Assembly (NCBI GenBank): GCA_001512835.1
Contig: LFRQ01000033.1
Span: forward strand, 1 to 51,795
Direction: 5' to 3'
DNA from: Clostridia bacterium DTU022
GTDB taxonomy: Bacteria; Bacillota; Dethiobacteria; DTU022
DNA: 51,795 bases
In this document: piece after piece, positions 41,604 through 50,218 of the stretch
Layout: each line of letters begins with the position of its first letter
How positions within the stretch are numbered: position 1 is the first letter of the stretch
The notes under the pieces: model-generated
Told to the model about the DNA's origin: nothing
The model's database searches: none
Seen by the model: the letters and a program-made list of their open reading frames with translations, nothing else
Made by a program: the position numbers and the translations under genes

Positions 41604-43232
41604 TTAGCGGGCCGCCATCTCCACGGAGCGGGGTACCGTGCTCTCCATGCTTTGATAGAGCCGGTAATCCAAGTTGGCAAAAAGGTTGTCCGTTTCCTGC
41701 AGTTGTTTCAGCCATTTTTCGTCTATGGAACCGTCCCGGATCTGGCGGGAGAGGTTGAAGAAACGGGCCAGGTGGCTGTAAGCCCGCCCCCGGGCATATT
41801 CATCCATGGTGCCGCTGGTCATGATAAATGCCCAGTCGCTGCTCTGGGCCAGGAGCAGCTCCCGGGCGGCCTGGGCCAGGGCTTTTTCCAGCAGGCCTTC
41901 AGCGTCGGGGTTTTCCGTGGCCAGGGCGATCATCTCCTCGGCGGCCCGGTGCAGGTGGCGGTAAAGCCAGTCGTTGCTCCCATTCAGCCAGAACTCGTGG
42001 TAGCCCTTGTCGCCCCAGCTGGAGGCGTTGGGCTGGGAAACCTGGAGGGGGTAGCCCAGGTCCAGGTACTCCGCCGGGGTGATCATCTTGAAGCAATCCT
42101 GGTCGCAGGCAATCTTGCGGCAGAGGAAGTCCAGCCACTGGGGCCCCTCGAACCACCAGTGTCCAAACAGCTCCGCATCGTAAGGAGATACGATAATGGG
42201 GGGGCGGCCCATCAGCTCGCGCAGGTACTTTATCTGCTGCTCCCGGTTGAACATGAAGTTGCCGGCGTGGATGGCCGCCTTCTCCCGAGCGCGTTCGGGC
42301 TGGTACGGCTTCTTGTGTTCCAGGCTGGTTCCGCTGATGCGGTAGTATTTAATGCCGGTATCGCTGCGCAGCCCCGGAGGGTGCAGGTACGGGCCGATGT
42401 ACTCCATAGGCAGATCGTAGCCGATATCCCGGTAAAACTCGCGGTAGTCGTAGTCTCCGGGGTATCCCTCCCGGGAGCTCCATACCTGCTTGGAGGTCTC
42501 AGGGTCCCGGCCGAAGACGGCTACGCCGCTGGGTGCCAGGATGGGACTGTACACCCCGTACTTGGGCCGCGGCGCAGCGTAAAGCACGCCGTGGGTGGCG
42601 GTAATGAAATAATGCACTCCCAGTTCGCTTAACAGTTCGTCGATCCCGTAGGAGTAGGCGCACTCGGGAAGCCATATGCCCCGGGGCCGCCGGCCGAAAA
42701 GTTCCATATGATACTGGACGGCGTTGGCCAGCTGGGCGTAGACGCTTTCCAACTGCGGCTCCAGCAGGGGGAGGTAGCCGTGGGTTGAGGCGCAGGTAAT
42801 GATCTCGATATAGCCGTCTTCCATGAAGCTGCGATAGGCGTTTAGCAGGCGGCGTCCGCAGCGCTCGTGGTAGTACCGGGCCACGCTGTCAAAGCGTTCC
42901 CGATACATGCGGGCCAGGGGATGGAATTCGGGGTCCCCGGCGGTGCGCTCTTCCTCCAGCCGGGCCAGTTCCTGCAGGCGGGAGAGGTAGCGGCTGTAGC
43001 GCTCCTGCAGAAAGGGATCTTCCAGCATGGAGAGGAGCGTCGGGGAGAGGGAAAAGGTGAGGCGGAAGTCAATTTTGTCCCGGCGCATAGCCTCCATGGT
43101 CTGGAGCAGGGGGATATAGCACTCGGTCAAGCCTTCAAAGAGCCACTTTTCTTCCAGGGAGTACTCGTGTTCCGGGTGACGGACATAGGGAAGGTGGGAA
43201 TGCAGGATTAAAGCCAGGAATCCTTGGGCCAT
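41604..43232 (-). CDS. GH57 1,4-alpha-glucan branching enzyme
   Basis: 542 residues of the GH57 branching-enzyme subgroup (DUF1957 C-terminal domain). The N-terminal LILHSHLPYVRHPE is the GH57 HxHxP motif. The nucleophile is the Glu of GIWLPECAYS and the acid/base is the Asp of SPYDAELFGHWWFEGP. Relatives such as Thermococcus TK1436 make alpha-1,6 branches in glycogen-like glucans. ATG 43232 is preceded by GAGG-like sequence, and the DUF4912 gene lies 48 bp upstream on the same strand. The gene end (stop 41604) lies 2 bp from the riboswitch terminator on the other strand, so riboswitch read-through would be antisense to this whole gene. Confidence 0.92.
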   Translation of the reverse strand: MAQGFLALILHSHLPYVRHPEHEYSLEEKWLFEGLTECYIPLLQTMEAMRRDKIDFRLTFSLSPTLLSMLEDPFLQERYSRYLSRLQELARLEEERTAGDPEFHPLARMYRERFDSVARYYHERCGRRLLNAYRSFMEDGYIEIITCASTHGYLPLLEPQLESVYAQLANAVQYHMELFGRRPRGIWLPECAYSYGIDELLSELGVHYFITATHGVLYAAPRPKYGVYSPILAPSGVAVFGRDPETSKQVWSSREGYPGDYDYREFYRDIGYDLPMEYIGPYLHPPGLRSDTGIKYYRISGTSLEHKKPYQPERAREKAAIHAGNFMFNREQQIKYLRELMGRPPIIVSPYDAELFGHWWFEGPQWLDFLCRKIACDQDCFKMITPAEYLDLGYPLQVSQPNASSWGDKGYHEFWLNGSNDWLYRHLHRAAEEMIALATENPDAEGLLEKALAQAARELLLAQSSDWAFIMTSGTMDEYARGRAYSHLARFFNLSRQIRDGSIDEKWLKQLQETDNLFANLDYRLYQSMESTVPRSVEMAAR

Positions 43233-43279
43233 TAAATGTTAAGCCTCCTCGCGTATTTTTCCTTTCCGGTGTACTAAAC

Positions 43280-43792
43280 TTAAAATTTGCTCTTGGGCCT
43301 CCGGAAAAGCTCCGGGGAACTGAGATGAAAAAGAGAGATCCGGCGGTACAGTTTGCGGCTTTTCCAGTCGGGCAGCTGCCACTCTTCATCGATAAGGTCG
43401 CTGATCCCGTCCCGGGGGGTGCGGACCGTATTGGAGCGCAGCACGGGTTGAAAACCGGCGGCGGGATGCCTCCAGCCCAGTTCCAGGTGATAATAGCAAT
43501 CCGGCTGCAGATTGGTCAGGTACCAGTTTTCCGCCTCCGCCTGGATGGTAACCTCAAAACTTTCCTCTACCCGTTCCGCGGGGTTCTGCTTCACCACCCG
43601 CAGCTGGGGAAAAGCCTGGTTCCAGGCTTCTTCTCCCCATCTTTCTCTAAGGCGCTCCCTGGTGGCCGGGGTAATTTCCCAGTAAGCAAAAATGCAATAG
43701 GGATCCCGCGGCAGAAGAACCAGGCGATCTTCGCCGTAATACCGCGGCAGCACCAGGCCGCGGTTAAGAGCTTCCTGTTGAGCGCTGAGCAT
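43280..43792 (-). CDS. DUF4912-domain protein
   Basis: 170 residues. The hallmark is LPRYYGEDRLVLLPRDPYCI followed by FAYWEI, typical of DUF4912 proteins, which are regularly encoded before GH57 branching enzymes. The middle (about 75-115) has a carbohydrate-binding-like beta-sandwich pattern (EVTIQAEAENWYLTNLQPDC). It may bind glucan or guide the branching enzyme; this is inference from neighbourhood. GAGGTG precedes ATG 43792. It is the first gene of the minus-strand unit. Confidence 0.85.
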   Translation of the reverse strand: MLSAQQEALNRGLVLPRYYGEDRLVLLPRDPYCIFAYWEITPATRERLRERWGEEAWNQAFPQLRVVKQNPAERVEESFEVTIQAEAENWYLTNLQPDCYYHLELGWRHPAAGFQPVLRSNTVRTPRDGISDLIDEEWQLPDWKSRKLYRRISLFHLSSPELFRRPKSKF

Positions 43793-43815
43793 GGAACTTT
43801 TTTCACCTCTGGCAT

Positions 43816-43853
43816 CTAGCTTTCGGAATCTATCCTAGCTTTCGGAATCTATC
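43816..43853. repeat. Perfect 19-bp tandem repeat
   Basis: CTAGCTTTCGGAATCTATC occurs twice head to tail (43816-43834 and 43835-43853), 24 bp upstream of the DUF4912 start. It may be a duplicated binding site or a recent slippage product. Confidence 0.9.
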
Positions 43854-43860
43854 TTTAAAC

Positions 43861-43877
43861 GGGTCAGGCGCTGAATA
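43861..43877 (+). repeat. Diverged copy of the dispersed repeat
   Basis: GGGTCAGGCGCTGAATA resembles GGGTCAGGTCTTGAATT of copies 1 and 2, with 3 differences. Confidence 0.35.
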
Positions 43878-44100
43878 GGGCGGTACCGGCCAGTCTAAAA
43901 GCTATTATGCCCTTTCTCTTCAATAATATTGACGGAACATTGCCGGCGCCCGGGGAATAAAAGGGGAGCGCCGGGGGAAGCTAAACTTAATTTTCTGCCT
44001 GTTGAATCATTCAACGAAACCGGGTGAAGCTATACTGGAGGGGCCCGCTTTGCGCCCGGGTTTCCCGGCCTTTACCCACATCCAAGGAGGTGTCGTCTCT

Positions 44101-45201
44101 TTGCCCGAATTCAGGCGGGATATAATCTCGGGGCAGTGGGTGATTATCGCTGCCGACCGGGTCAAGCGCCCGGAGACCTTTGCCTGCAAGGGAAAATACG
44201 AGATCGATCATGCCGCCCTCCCCGAACGCATGGAGAGCTGCCCTTTTTGCCCGGGCAATGAAGGGATGACTCCCCCCGAGGTTCTGGCCCTGGGGCGGCG
44301 GGAGGGAACTCCCGACAGCCCCGGCTGGCGGGTTAGGGTGGTCCCCAACATGTTTCCGGCGGTAAGAGCCGGGGACGGCTCCGCCGGGGAAGCCCGGCCG
44401 GGAGAGGGGGCCTTCTTCTACCGGGAGCCGGGCTGCGGGGTCCATGAAGTGCTCATCGAAACTACTGCCCACAACCGGCACCCCGGCTCCATATCCCGGG
44501 AGCAGATGAGGCTGGTAGTCGATTCCTACTACCGGCGCTACCAGGCCTTGTCCGGCAACCAGACCCTGCGCTTCATCATGATTTTTCGCAACCACGGGCG
44601 GGAGGCCGGAGCTTCCATCGAGCATCCCCATTCGCAGTTGATTGCCCTGCCCTTTATCCCCGGGCAAGTTAGGATGGAGCTGGAAGGGGCGCACGAGTAC
44701 TACCTGAACCGGCGGGAATGTCCCTACTGCCGCCTGCTGGAAGAAGAGCGCCGGAGCGGGATCCGGATGGTGGCGGAGAACAGCTTCTTCAGCGCCTATA
44801 TGCCCTTTGCCTCCCGCTACCCTTTTGAAACCTGGCTCCTGCCCCGGCGCCACCAGTCCTCCTTCCTGGACATGGAGGAGAAGGAGAGGGAAGCCCTGGC
44901 GGCCTTGTTAAATGAGGTCCTGGGCAGGCTCTCCCTGGTCCTGGACGATCCCCCCTACAACTTCTACCTGCACAGCGCCCCCCTGCGCCTGGCGGCGCTG
45001 CCCCACTACCACTGGCACCTGGAGCTGATTCCCAAGCTGACGGCAACGGCCGCCTTTGAAATGGGGGCGGGGGTCTTCATCAATGTAGTCGTGCCCGAGG
45101 AGGCGGCGGCATTCTTAAGGAACAAAGGAGGAGACAGCATTGAAAGCAGGGGAGAAGGTATACTTTGTCCTGGCCTTGCACAATCACCAACCCGTGGGTA
45201 A
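44101..45201 (+). CDS. galT: Galactose-1-phosphate uridylyltransferase-like (GalT, HIT superfamily)
   Basis: 366 residues. The paired HIT-like halves carry NHGREAGASIEHPHSQLIAL (N-terminal HPHSQ) and ALPHYHWHLELIPKL (C-terminal HxHxH). Zinc-type Cys pairs occur in SCPFCPGNEG and ECPYCRLLEE. The enzyme exchanges UMP between UDP-glucose and hexose-1-phosphate; in this glucan context it may use related NDP-sugars. The start is TTG 44101, with CAAGGAGG 10 nt upstream and PEFRRDIISGQWVIIA as the usual N-terminus. Its last 62 bp overlap the next gene, and the family's conserved end (FINVVVPEEAAAFLR) lies before the overlap, so the tail is likely dispensable. Confidence 0.9.
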   Translation: MPEFRRDIISGQWVIIAADRVKRPETFACKGKYEIDHAALPERMESCPFCPGNEGMTPPEVLALGRREGTPDSPGWRVRVVPNMFPAVRAGDGSAGEARPGEGAFFYREPGCGVHEVLIETTAHNRHPGSISREQMRLVVDSYYRRYQALSGNQTLRFIMIFRNHGREAGASIEHPHSQLIALPFIPGQVRMELEGAHEYYLNRRECPYCRLLEEERRSGIRMVAENSFFSAYMPFASRYPFETWLLPRRHQSSFLDMEEKEREALAALLNEVLGRLSLVLDDPPYNFYLHSAPLRLAALPHYHWHLELIPKLTATAAFEMGAGVFINVVVPEEAAAFLRNKGGDSIESRGEGILCPGLAQSPTRG

Positions 45202-47239
45202 CCTGCCCCACGTGTTCGAAGAAAACTTTAAGATCGCCTACGAGCCATTTGTTGAGGTCCTGGAGCGCTTCCCCAACATTAAGGTGGGGATGCACTATAC
45301 CGGGAGCCTGCTGGAGTGGATTGAAGAAAACCGGCCGGATTTTATTGACCGGCTGCGGGGCCTGGTGGCCCGGGGACAGGTGGAGATCCTGGGCGGGGCC
45401 TATTATGAGCCCATCCTGCCGATTATCCCCGATGAAGACAAAATCGAGCAGATCCGCTTCATGTCCCAGCGGCTGGAGGAGCTCCTGGGCACCCGCCCCC
45501 GGGGGATGTGGCTGGCGGAACGGATCTGGGAGCCCCACCTCCCCCGTCCCATCGCCACGGCGGGGATGGAGTACCTCCCCATCGACGATGCTCACTTTGA
45601 GGCCATGGGCTACAAAGATCTGGATCACTACTACCGGACCGAGGAGGAAGGGTGGCCCCTGGACATCTTCCCCATCAACGAGCAGCTGCGCTACTTGATC
45701 CCCTTTAAGCCGCCCGAGGAGAGCATCAACTTTTTCCGGGAGAAGCAGGATCGCCGGCGCCCCCGCCTCTTCGTGCTGGCCGACGACGGGGAGAAATTCG
45801 GCGGCTGGCCGGGAACCTATAAAGCCGTTTATGAAAAAGGCTGGCTGGAACGCTTCTTCTCCCTCCTGGAGGAAAACCGGGAGTGGCTGGAGACGGTCAC
45901 CTTTAGCGAGTACCGCTCCCTGTTCAAGCCCAGGGGGCCCGTCTACCTCCCCGCCGGCTCTTACCGGGAGATGAAGGAGTGGTCCCAGGGTTTCTGGCGC
46001 AACTTCCTCACCCGCTACCCGGAAAGCAACCGGATGCATAAAAAGATGCTGGCCCTCCGCCGACGCCTGGACCAACTGAAAGGGGGGGAGCAGTACCAGC
46101 AGGCGCGCCGCCTCATCTGGGCCGGCCAGTGCAACTGCGCCTACTGGCACGGCGTTTTTGGGGGGCTCTACCTGAATTTTTTGCGCTCGGCGGTCTGGGA
46201 GAAGCTGCTCCAGGCGGAGCGGCTTATCGACAGCGTCCTGGAGGGGGAGCCTTTTGTGCGGGTGGAGACGGAGGATCGCTCCTACAGCGGCCAGGAGGAG
46301 ATCCAGTTGAGCAGCGACCGCTTTACCCTGCTCCTCTCCCCGCACCTGGGGGGGAGCCTCTGGGAGCTCTCCTGGCGCCCCGGGGCGGTCAATCTCCTGG
46401 CCACTTTGACGCGCCGGCCGGAAGCCTATCACCAGAAGCTCATGGAGCAGACCGCCTCGCCGGCTCCTCCCGAGGACCAGGTGGCCTCCATCCACCATCT
46501 TCAGGCCGTCAAGGAGGAGGGCCTGCTGGAGCATCTCCACTACGACCCCTATCCCCGGGGAGGGCTCATCGATCACTTCCTGGACAAGGAGATGACCTTG
46601 GAGGAATTCAGGAAGGGGCATTACCGGGAAGTAGGCGGCTTTTTGCTGCGGCCGGCGGAGTACGCCATTCAAAATGGCGGCAGCCCGGGAGGCGCCGGGG
46701 AAGTGAAGCTGATTTTCCGCCGGGAGGGAGAGTTGGAGGAAAATGTCCGGCTGCTGCTGGAGAAATCCGTTGTCCTGCGGGCGGGAGAGGACCGCATCTC
46801 CGTCGCTTACCTGATCGAGAACCGCGGCCGGGAGCGGGCGGAAGCCTGCTTCGCCGTGGAGATGAACCTGGCTTTCCTGGCCGGCTACGATGACTGCTGC
46901 TACTATGAGATTCCCGGGCGCCGGCTGGAAGAGAGGCACCTGGCCTCCATGGGTGCGGAAGAGTCCGTGGAGGAGTTGATCATGGTGGACGGCTGGCGCC
47001 GGTTCAAGCTGACCCTCCGCTTTGACCGGCCGGCGGTCTTCTGGAGGGCTCCCATCGAGACCGTATCCCAGTCCGAAGGAGGGATGGAGAGGGTATACCA
47101 GCAGTCCCTGCTCCTGTTCCGCTGGGACCTTCTCCTGGACCGGGGAGGAAGAGAAGAGCTGGGCATAACCATGGCTTTTGAGTCCCTGGCCGAAAAAGGA
47201 GCGGAGCAGGAATCCGCCAAGGAAGAGGTGCGGGGATGA
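45140..47239 (+). CDS. GH57 4-alpha-glucanotransferase (amylase/transferase)
   Basis: 699 residues. The GH57 catalytic domain starts with FVLALHNHQPVGNLP. The nucleophile is the Glu of GMWLAERIWEPHLP and the acid/base is the Asp of FVLADDGEKFGGWPGT, both as in Thermococcus litoralis 4-alpha-glucanotransferase. A helical DUF1925 segment and a C-terminal beta-rich DUF1926 domain (about 385-690) follow. It would disproportionate alpha-1,4-glucans in the cytoplasm; no signal peptide is seen. The start is TTG 45140, with AAAGGAGGAG upstream inside galT. The stop overlaps the next gene's ATG (ATGA), so galT and two GH57 genes are translationally coupled. Confidence 0.93.
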   Translation: MKAGEKVYFVLALHNHQPVGNLPHVFEENFKIAYEPFVEVLERFPNIKVGMHYTGSLLEWIEENRPDFIDRLRGLVARGQVEILGGAYYEPILPIIPDEDKIEQIRFMSQRLEELLGTRPRGMWLAERIWEPHLPRPIATAGMEYLPIDDAHFEAMGYKDLDHYYRTEEEGWPLDIFPINEQLRYLIPFKPPEESINFFREKQDRRRPRLFVLADDGEKFGGWPGTYKAVYEKGWLERFFSLLEENREWLETVTFSEYRSLFKPRGPVYLPAGSYREMKEWSQGFWRNFLTRYPESNRMHKKMLALRRRLDQLKGGEQYQQARRLIWAGQCNCAYWHGVFGGLYLNFLRSAVWEKLLQAERLIDSVLEGEPFVRVETEDRSYSGQEEIQLSSDRFTLLLSPHLGGSLWELSWRPGAVNLLATLTRRPEAYHQKLMEQTASPAPPEDQVASIHHLQAVKEEGLLEHLHYDPYPRGGLIDHFLDKEMTLEEFRKGHYREVGGFLLRPAEYAIQNGGSPGGAGEVKLIFRREGELEENVRLLLEKSVVLRAGEDRISVAYLIENRGRERAEACFAVEMNLAFLAGYDDCCYYEIPGRRLEERHLASMGAEESVEELIMVDGWRRFKLTLRFDRPAVFWRAPIETVSQSEGGMERVYQQSLLLFRWDLLLDRGGREELGITMAFESLAEKGAEQESAKEEVRG

Positions 47240-48963
47240 AGACCCTCTATGTCGCCTTTGTCTGGAACCAGCACCAGCCCTACTACCAGGATGCGGAGAA
47301 AAAAGAGTATATCATGCCCTGGGCCCGGCTTCACGCCGCCAAGGATTACTACAGCATGGCCGCCATCCTGGAAGAATACCCGGCGATCCACCAGACCTTC
47401 AACCTGACCCCTTCCCTGCTGGAGCAGATTGAGGATTACTTGCAGGGCAGCGAAGACTACTACCAGAGGGTGATGAAGGAGGCGGAGAAGCTCACCCCCT
47501 GGGAGAAGCGCTTTCTGCTGCATCACTACTTTGACATCCAGTGGGACCGGGTTATCGCCCGCCACCCCCGCTACCACCAGCTCCTTAACCTGCAGGGCCG
47601 AACCAGGGAGCCGGAGGCTGTCCGGGAGGCCTTGGAGCGCTTTACTACCCGGGACTACCGGGACCTGCAGGCCTGGTTCAACCTGGCCTGGATGGATCCG
47701 GACCTGAGACGGAAGGATCCCTTCTTGAACGGGCTCGAGGAAAAGGGAGAAGGATTTACCGTTCAGGAAGTCAAGACCTTGATGGAGAAGCAGATGGAGA
47801 TCCTGCGCCGGGTGGTGCCGGAGCACCGGCGGCTCATGGAGAGAAAGCAGATTGAAATCATTACCACGCCCTTCTACCACCCCATCATGCCGCTGATTAT
47901 CGACAGCCACAGCGCCTTGCGGGCCAGCCCGGGGCTTCCTTTGCCGGGGCACCGCTTCCGCTACCCCGAAGATGCCTATGCCCAGCTGAAGCTCTCCCGG
48001 GAGCAGTACCGCCGCCTTTTCGGCACACTTCCCCGGGGAGTCTGGCCCCCGGAGCAGGCGGTCAGCCCGGAATGCATACCTATTTTTAACGATCTGGGTT
48101 TTGCCTGGACCATCTCCGACGAACAGGTCCTGGCCCGCTCCCTGGACGTGGAGATAGTCCGGGACGGCTACGGGCACGTGCTTAATGGGGATGTCCTTTA
48201 CCGGCCCTACCAGGTCAAGGCGGAGGGCGGGGAGATAACCATGATCTTTCGGGACCACCACCTCTCCGACCGCATCGGCTTTGAGTACCAGCACTTCCCT
48301 CCCGAGGAGGCCGCCGCCGACCTGGTCCACCGCCTGAACCGGATCTGGGAGAATCTGCAATGGTCTCCCCAGGAACACCTGGTGACCATCTCCCTGGACG
48401 GGGAGAACGCCTGGGAATGGTACCAGGGCGACAAGGGGCCGTTCCTGCACAGCCTTTACCGGCGCCTCTCCGGCGAAAAGCACCTACGCTGCGTCACCGT
48501 CAGCGAGTACCTGGCCAAATATCCGCCCCAGCGGCAAATCAGCCGCCTTTTTACCGGCTCCTGGGTGGACCACAGCCTGGCCCGCTGGATCGGCACCGGC
48601 GGGAAAAATGCCTTGTGGAACCAGCTGGCCGAGGCCCGCCAAGCCATTGAAAGCTACCGGAAGAGGCCCGACGCCGACCCCGGGAAGCTGGAGCAGGCGC
48701 TGCGGAACATCTATATCGCCGAGGGCAGCGACTACCCCTGGTGGATTGACAGCATGCCCTACTACCTCTCTGTTCCCTTTGAAGCTCTTTTCCGGAAGCA
48801 CCTGGCCAATGTCTACCGGGCCCTGGGCCTGAATGCACCTTCTTACCTGGGGCAGCCCCTGGTTGCGCCCCGCCCGGGAGAGGCGGCCTGGCAGATCGAT
48901 CCCCTGTCCGGCCCTATTCCCATGGTGCCGGCTCATTCTCCAAAGGAGCTGCCGGAGAACTAG
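47236..48963 (+). CDS. GH57 glycoside hydrolase (alpha-amylase/amylopullulanase type)
   Basis: 575 residues. The N-terminal YVAFVWNQHQPYYQD contains the HQP motif. The nucleophile Glu is in GVWPPEQAVSPE and the acid/base Asp in VTISLDGENAWEWY. C-terminal helices carry GSDYPWWIDSMPYYLSVPFE, a pattern shared by glucan-hydrolysing GH57 proteins. It lacks a secretion signal, so it likely trims intracellular glucan, cutting alpha-1,4 and perhaps alpha-1,6 bonds. Its ATG overlaps the upstream stop by 4 bp (ATGA). holA follows after about 85 bp and is probably separate. Confidence 0.9.
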   Translation: MKTLYVAFVWNQHQPYYQDAEKKEYIMPWARLHAAKDYYSMAAILEEYPAIHQTFNLTPSLLEQIEDYLQGSEDYYQRVMKEAEKLTPWEKRFLLHHYFDIQWDRVIARHPRYHQLLNLQGRTREPEAVREALERFTTRDYRDLQAWFNLAWMDPDLRRKDPFLNGLEEKGEGFTVQEVKTLMEKQMEILRRVVPEHRRLMERKQIEIITTPFYHPIMPLIIDSHSALRASPGLPLPGHRFRYPEDAYAQLKLSREQYRRLFGTLPRGVWPPEQAVSPECIPIFNDLGFAWTISDEQVLARSLDVEIVRDGYGHVLNGDVLYRPYQVKAEGGEITMIFRDHHLSDRIGFEYQHFPPEEAAADLVHRLNRIWENLQWSPQEHLVTISLDGENAWEWYQGDKGPFLHSLYRRLSGEKHLRCVTVSEYLAKYPPQRQISRLFTGSWVDHSLARWIGTGGKNALWNQLAEARQAIESYRKRPDADPGKLEQALRNIYIAEGSDYPWWIDSMPYYLSVPFEALFRKHLANVYRALGLNAPSYLGQPLVAPRPGEAAWQIDPLSGPIPMVPAHSPKELPEN

Positions 48964-49048
48964 GCCTTTTTAATTTTGCCCCTAAAGGATTCCGCCGCTT
49001 CTATGGTGAATATTGATGGGGCAAAATGATATTGAGGGAGCACCCGTC

Positions 49049-50107
49049 ATGCTAACCCCTGAAGCGGCCTGGAGCAGAATAAAAGCCGGTCACCTGGTTC
49101 CTCTCTATCTTTTCTGCGGAGAGGAATCCTATTTTCGGGAACAGCTTTTAAGCGGCCTGGCCCGGATTTTTCTGGGCCCGGCGGCCCGGCTGGGTCTGGA
49201 GAAGGTGGACGGCGCCCAGTTTCCCCTGGAGCAGGCCCTGACCCGCCTGGAGAACAGAAATCTCTTTTCTTCCCGCCAGATCCTGGTCATCGATTCGCCC
49301 CCCGGCCTTTCTCCTTCCCGGGAGAAGCAGAGCGATGCCGGCGGAGAGGAGAGGGCAGGGGAACTCTTGAACCGGTTCCTGGAACAGGAGAGGAGGCGCC
49401 CCCAGCCGGAGCGGATCCTGGTTTTTTCCGCCGACAAGGTTGACCGGCGGAGACGCTTATTTAAACTGGTCAGCGAGGAGGGCCTGGTGGTGGATTGCGC
49501 TCCCTTGAAGGGGGAGGCGCTGAAGCGCTGGCTTCTCCGGAAGGTAAAGGCGGCGGGAAAAGAGATGGAACGGGAGGCGGTGGAGCAGCTTCTCCAGGGC
49601 CGGGAGGGCGACCTCTGGGCCCTGAGCCACGAGCTGGAGAAGCTGGTCTGCTACCTGGGGGAGGAGAAGCTGATTACCGGGGAGATGGTGGCCAAACTTA
49701 GCCCGGGATCCGTGGAAGGAGACGTGTTTAAGCTGACGGACTCCCTGGGAGCGGGGGACCTGGGCCGGGCCTTGACCGTACTCCGCTTCCTTGTCCAGCG
49801 GCGGGAGTCGCCCTTGCTGATCCTGTTTATGATCGCGCGCCATTTCCGCCTGTTGCTGCAGTACCGTTCGCTGCTGGAGGAAGGCTTCCCCCCGGCCCGG
49901 GCGGCGTCGGAGCTGAAGCTGGCTCCTTTTATCGCCCGCAAGATCCATTCCCAGGCCCTGGCTTTTGACCGGGAGGTGCTGGAGGAGATCCTGATCCGGC
50001 TGCAGGAGATAGATGAGAAGATTAAAACTGGGCGGCTGGATCAGCAGTTGGCTCTGGAACTGGTCCTGGCCTGGATCACCCGCCGGCATAAGAAGAGCGC
50101 CCTTTGA
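49049..50107 (+). CDS. holA: DNA polymerase III delta subunit (YqeN type)
   Basis: 352 residues. HolA features are VPLYLFCGEESYFREQLL at the N-terminus, a degenerate AAA+ core without a functional Walker A, and EGDVFKLTDSLGAGDLGRAL with LLILFMIARHFRLLLQ in the C-terminal collar domain. It opens the sliding clamp as part of the clamp loader. ATG 49049 is preferred: GAGGGAG is 8 nt upstream and the N-terminus then matches the short YqeN start; an ATG at 49016 is also open. It stands opposite rpsT with one gene between, a common Firmicute neighbourhood. Confidence 0.93.
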   Translation: MLTPEAAWSRIKAGHLVPLYLFCGEESYFREQLLSGLARIFLGPAARLGLEKVDGAQFPLEQALTRLENRNLFSSRQILVIDSPPGLSPSREKQSDAGGEERAGELLNRFLEQERRRPQPERILVFSADKVDRRRRLFKLVSEEGLVVDCAPLKGEALKRWLLRKVKAAGKEMEREAVEQLLQGREGDLWALSHELEKLVCYLGEEKLITGEMVAKLSPGSVEGDVFKLTDSLGAGDLGRALTVLRFLVQRRESPLLILFMIARHFRLLLQYRSLLEEGFPPARAASELKLAPFIARKIHSQALAFDREVLEEILIRLQEIDEKIKTGRLDQQLALELVLAWITRRHKKSAL

Positions 50108-50218
50108 GCAATTATTTCCGGCAGCCCGGCAGCGGGAAAAAGAAAAAGCGGCAACCTTGACGTCGCCGGCGCATATTAAGAAGCGGGAAGAAAAATGAGG
50201 CTCCGGGAGGGAGCATAG

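Larger units (their letters stand above)
43793..44100. other. Divergent region between the DUF4912 gene and galT
   Basis: 308 bp. It contains a perfect 19-bp tandem duplication (43816-43853), a diverged relative of the dispersed repeat at 43861 and otherwise no clear promoter for either direction. CAAGGAGG at 44083-44090 serves galT. Confidence 0.55.

Noticed and set aside
41571..42632. A 353-codon plus-strand open frame after the riboswitch, beginning inside the terminator hairpin
   Set aside because: It is the antisense frame of the GH57 branching enzyme, whose catalytic motifs are on the minus strand. It lacks a properly spaced ribosome site and reads as low-complexity Gly/Val/Leu-rich sequence.
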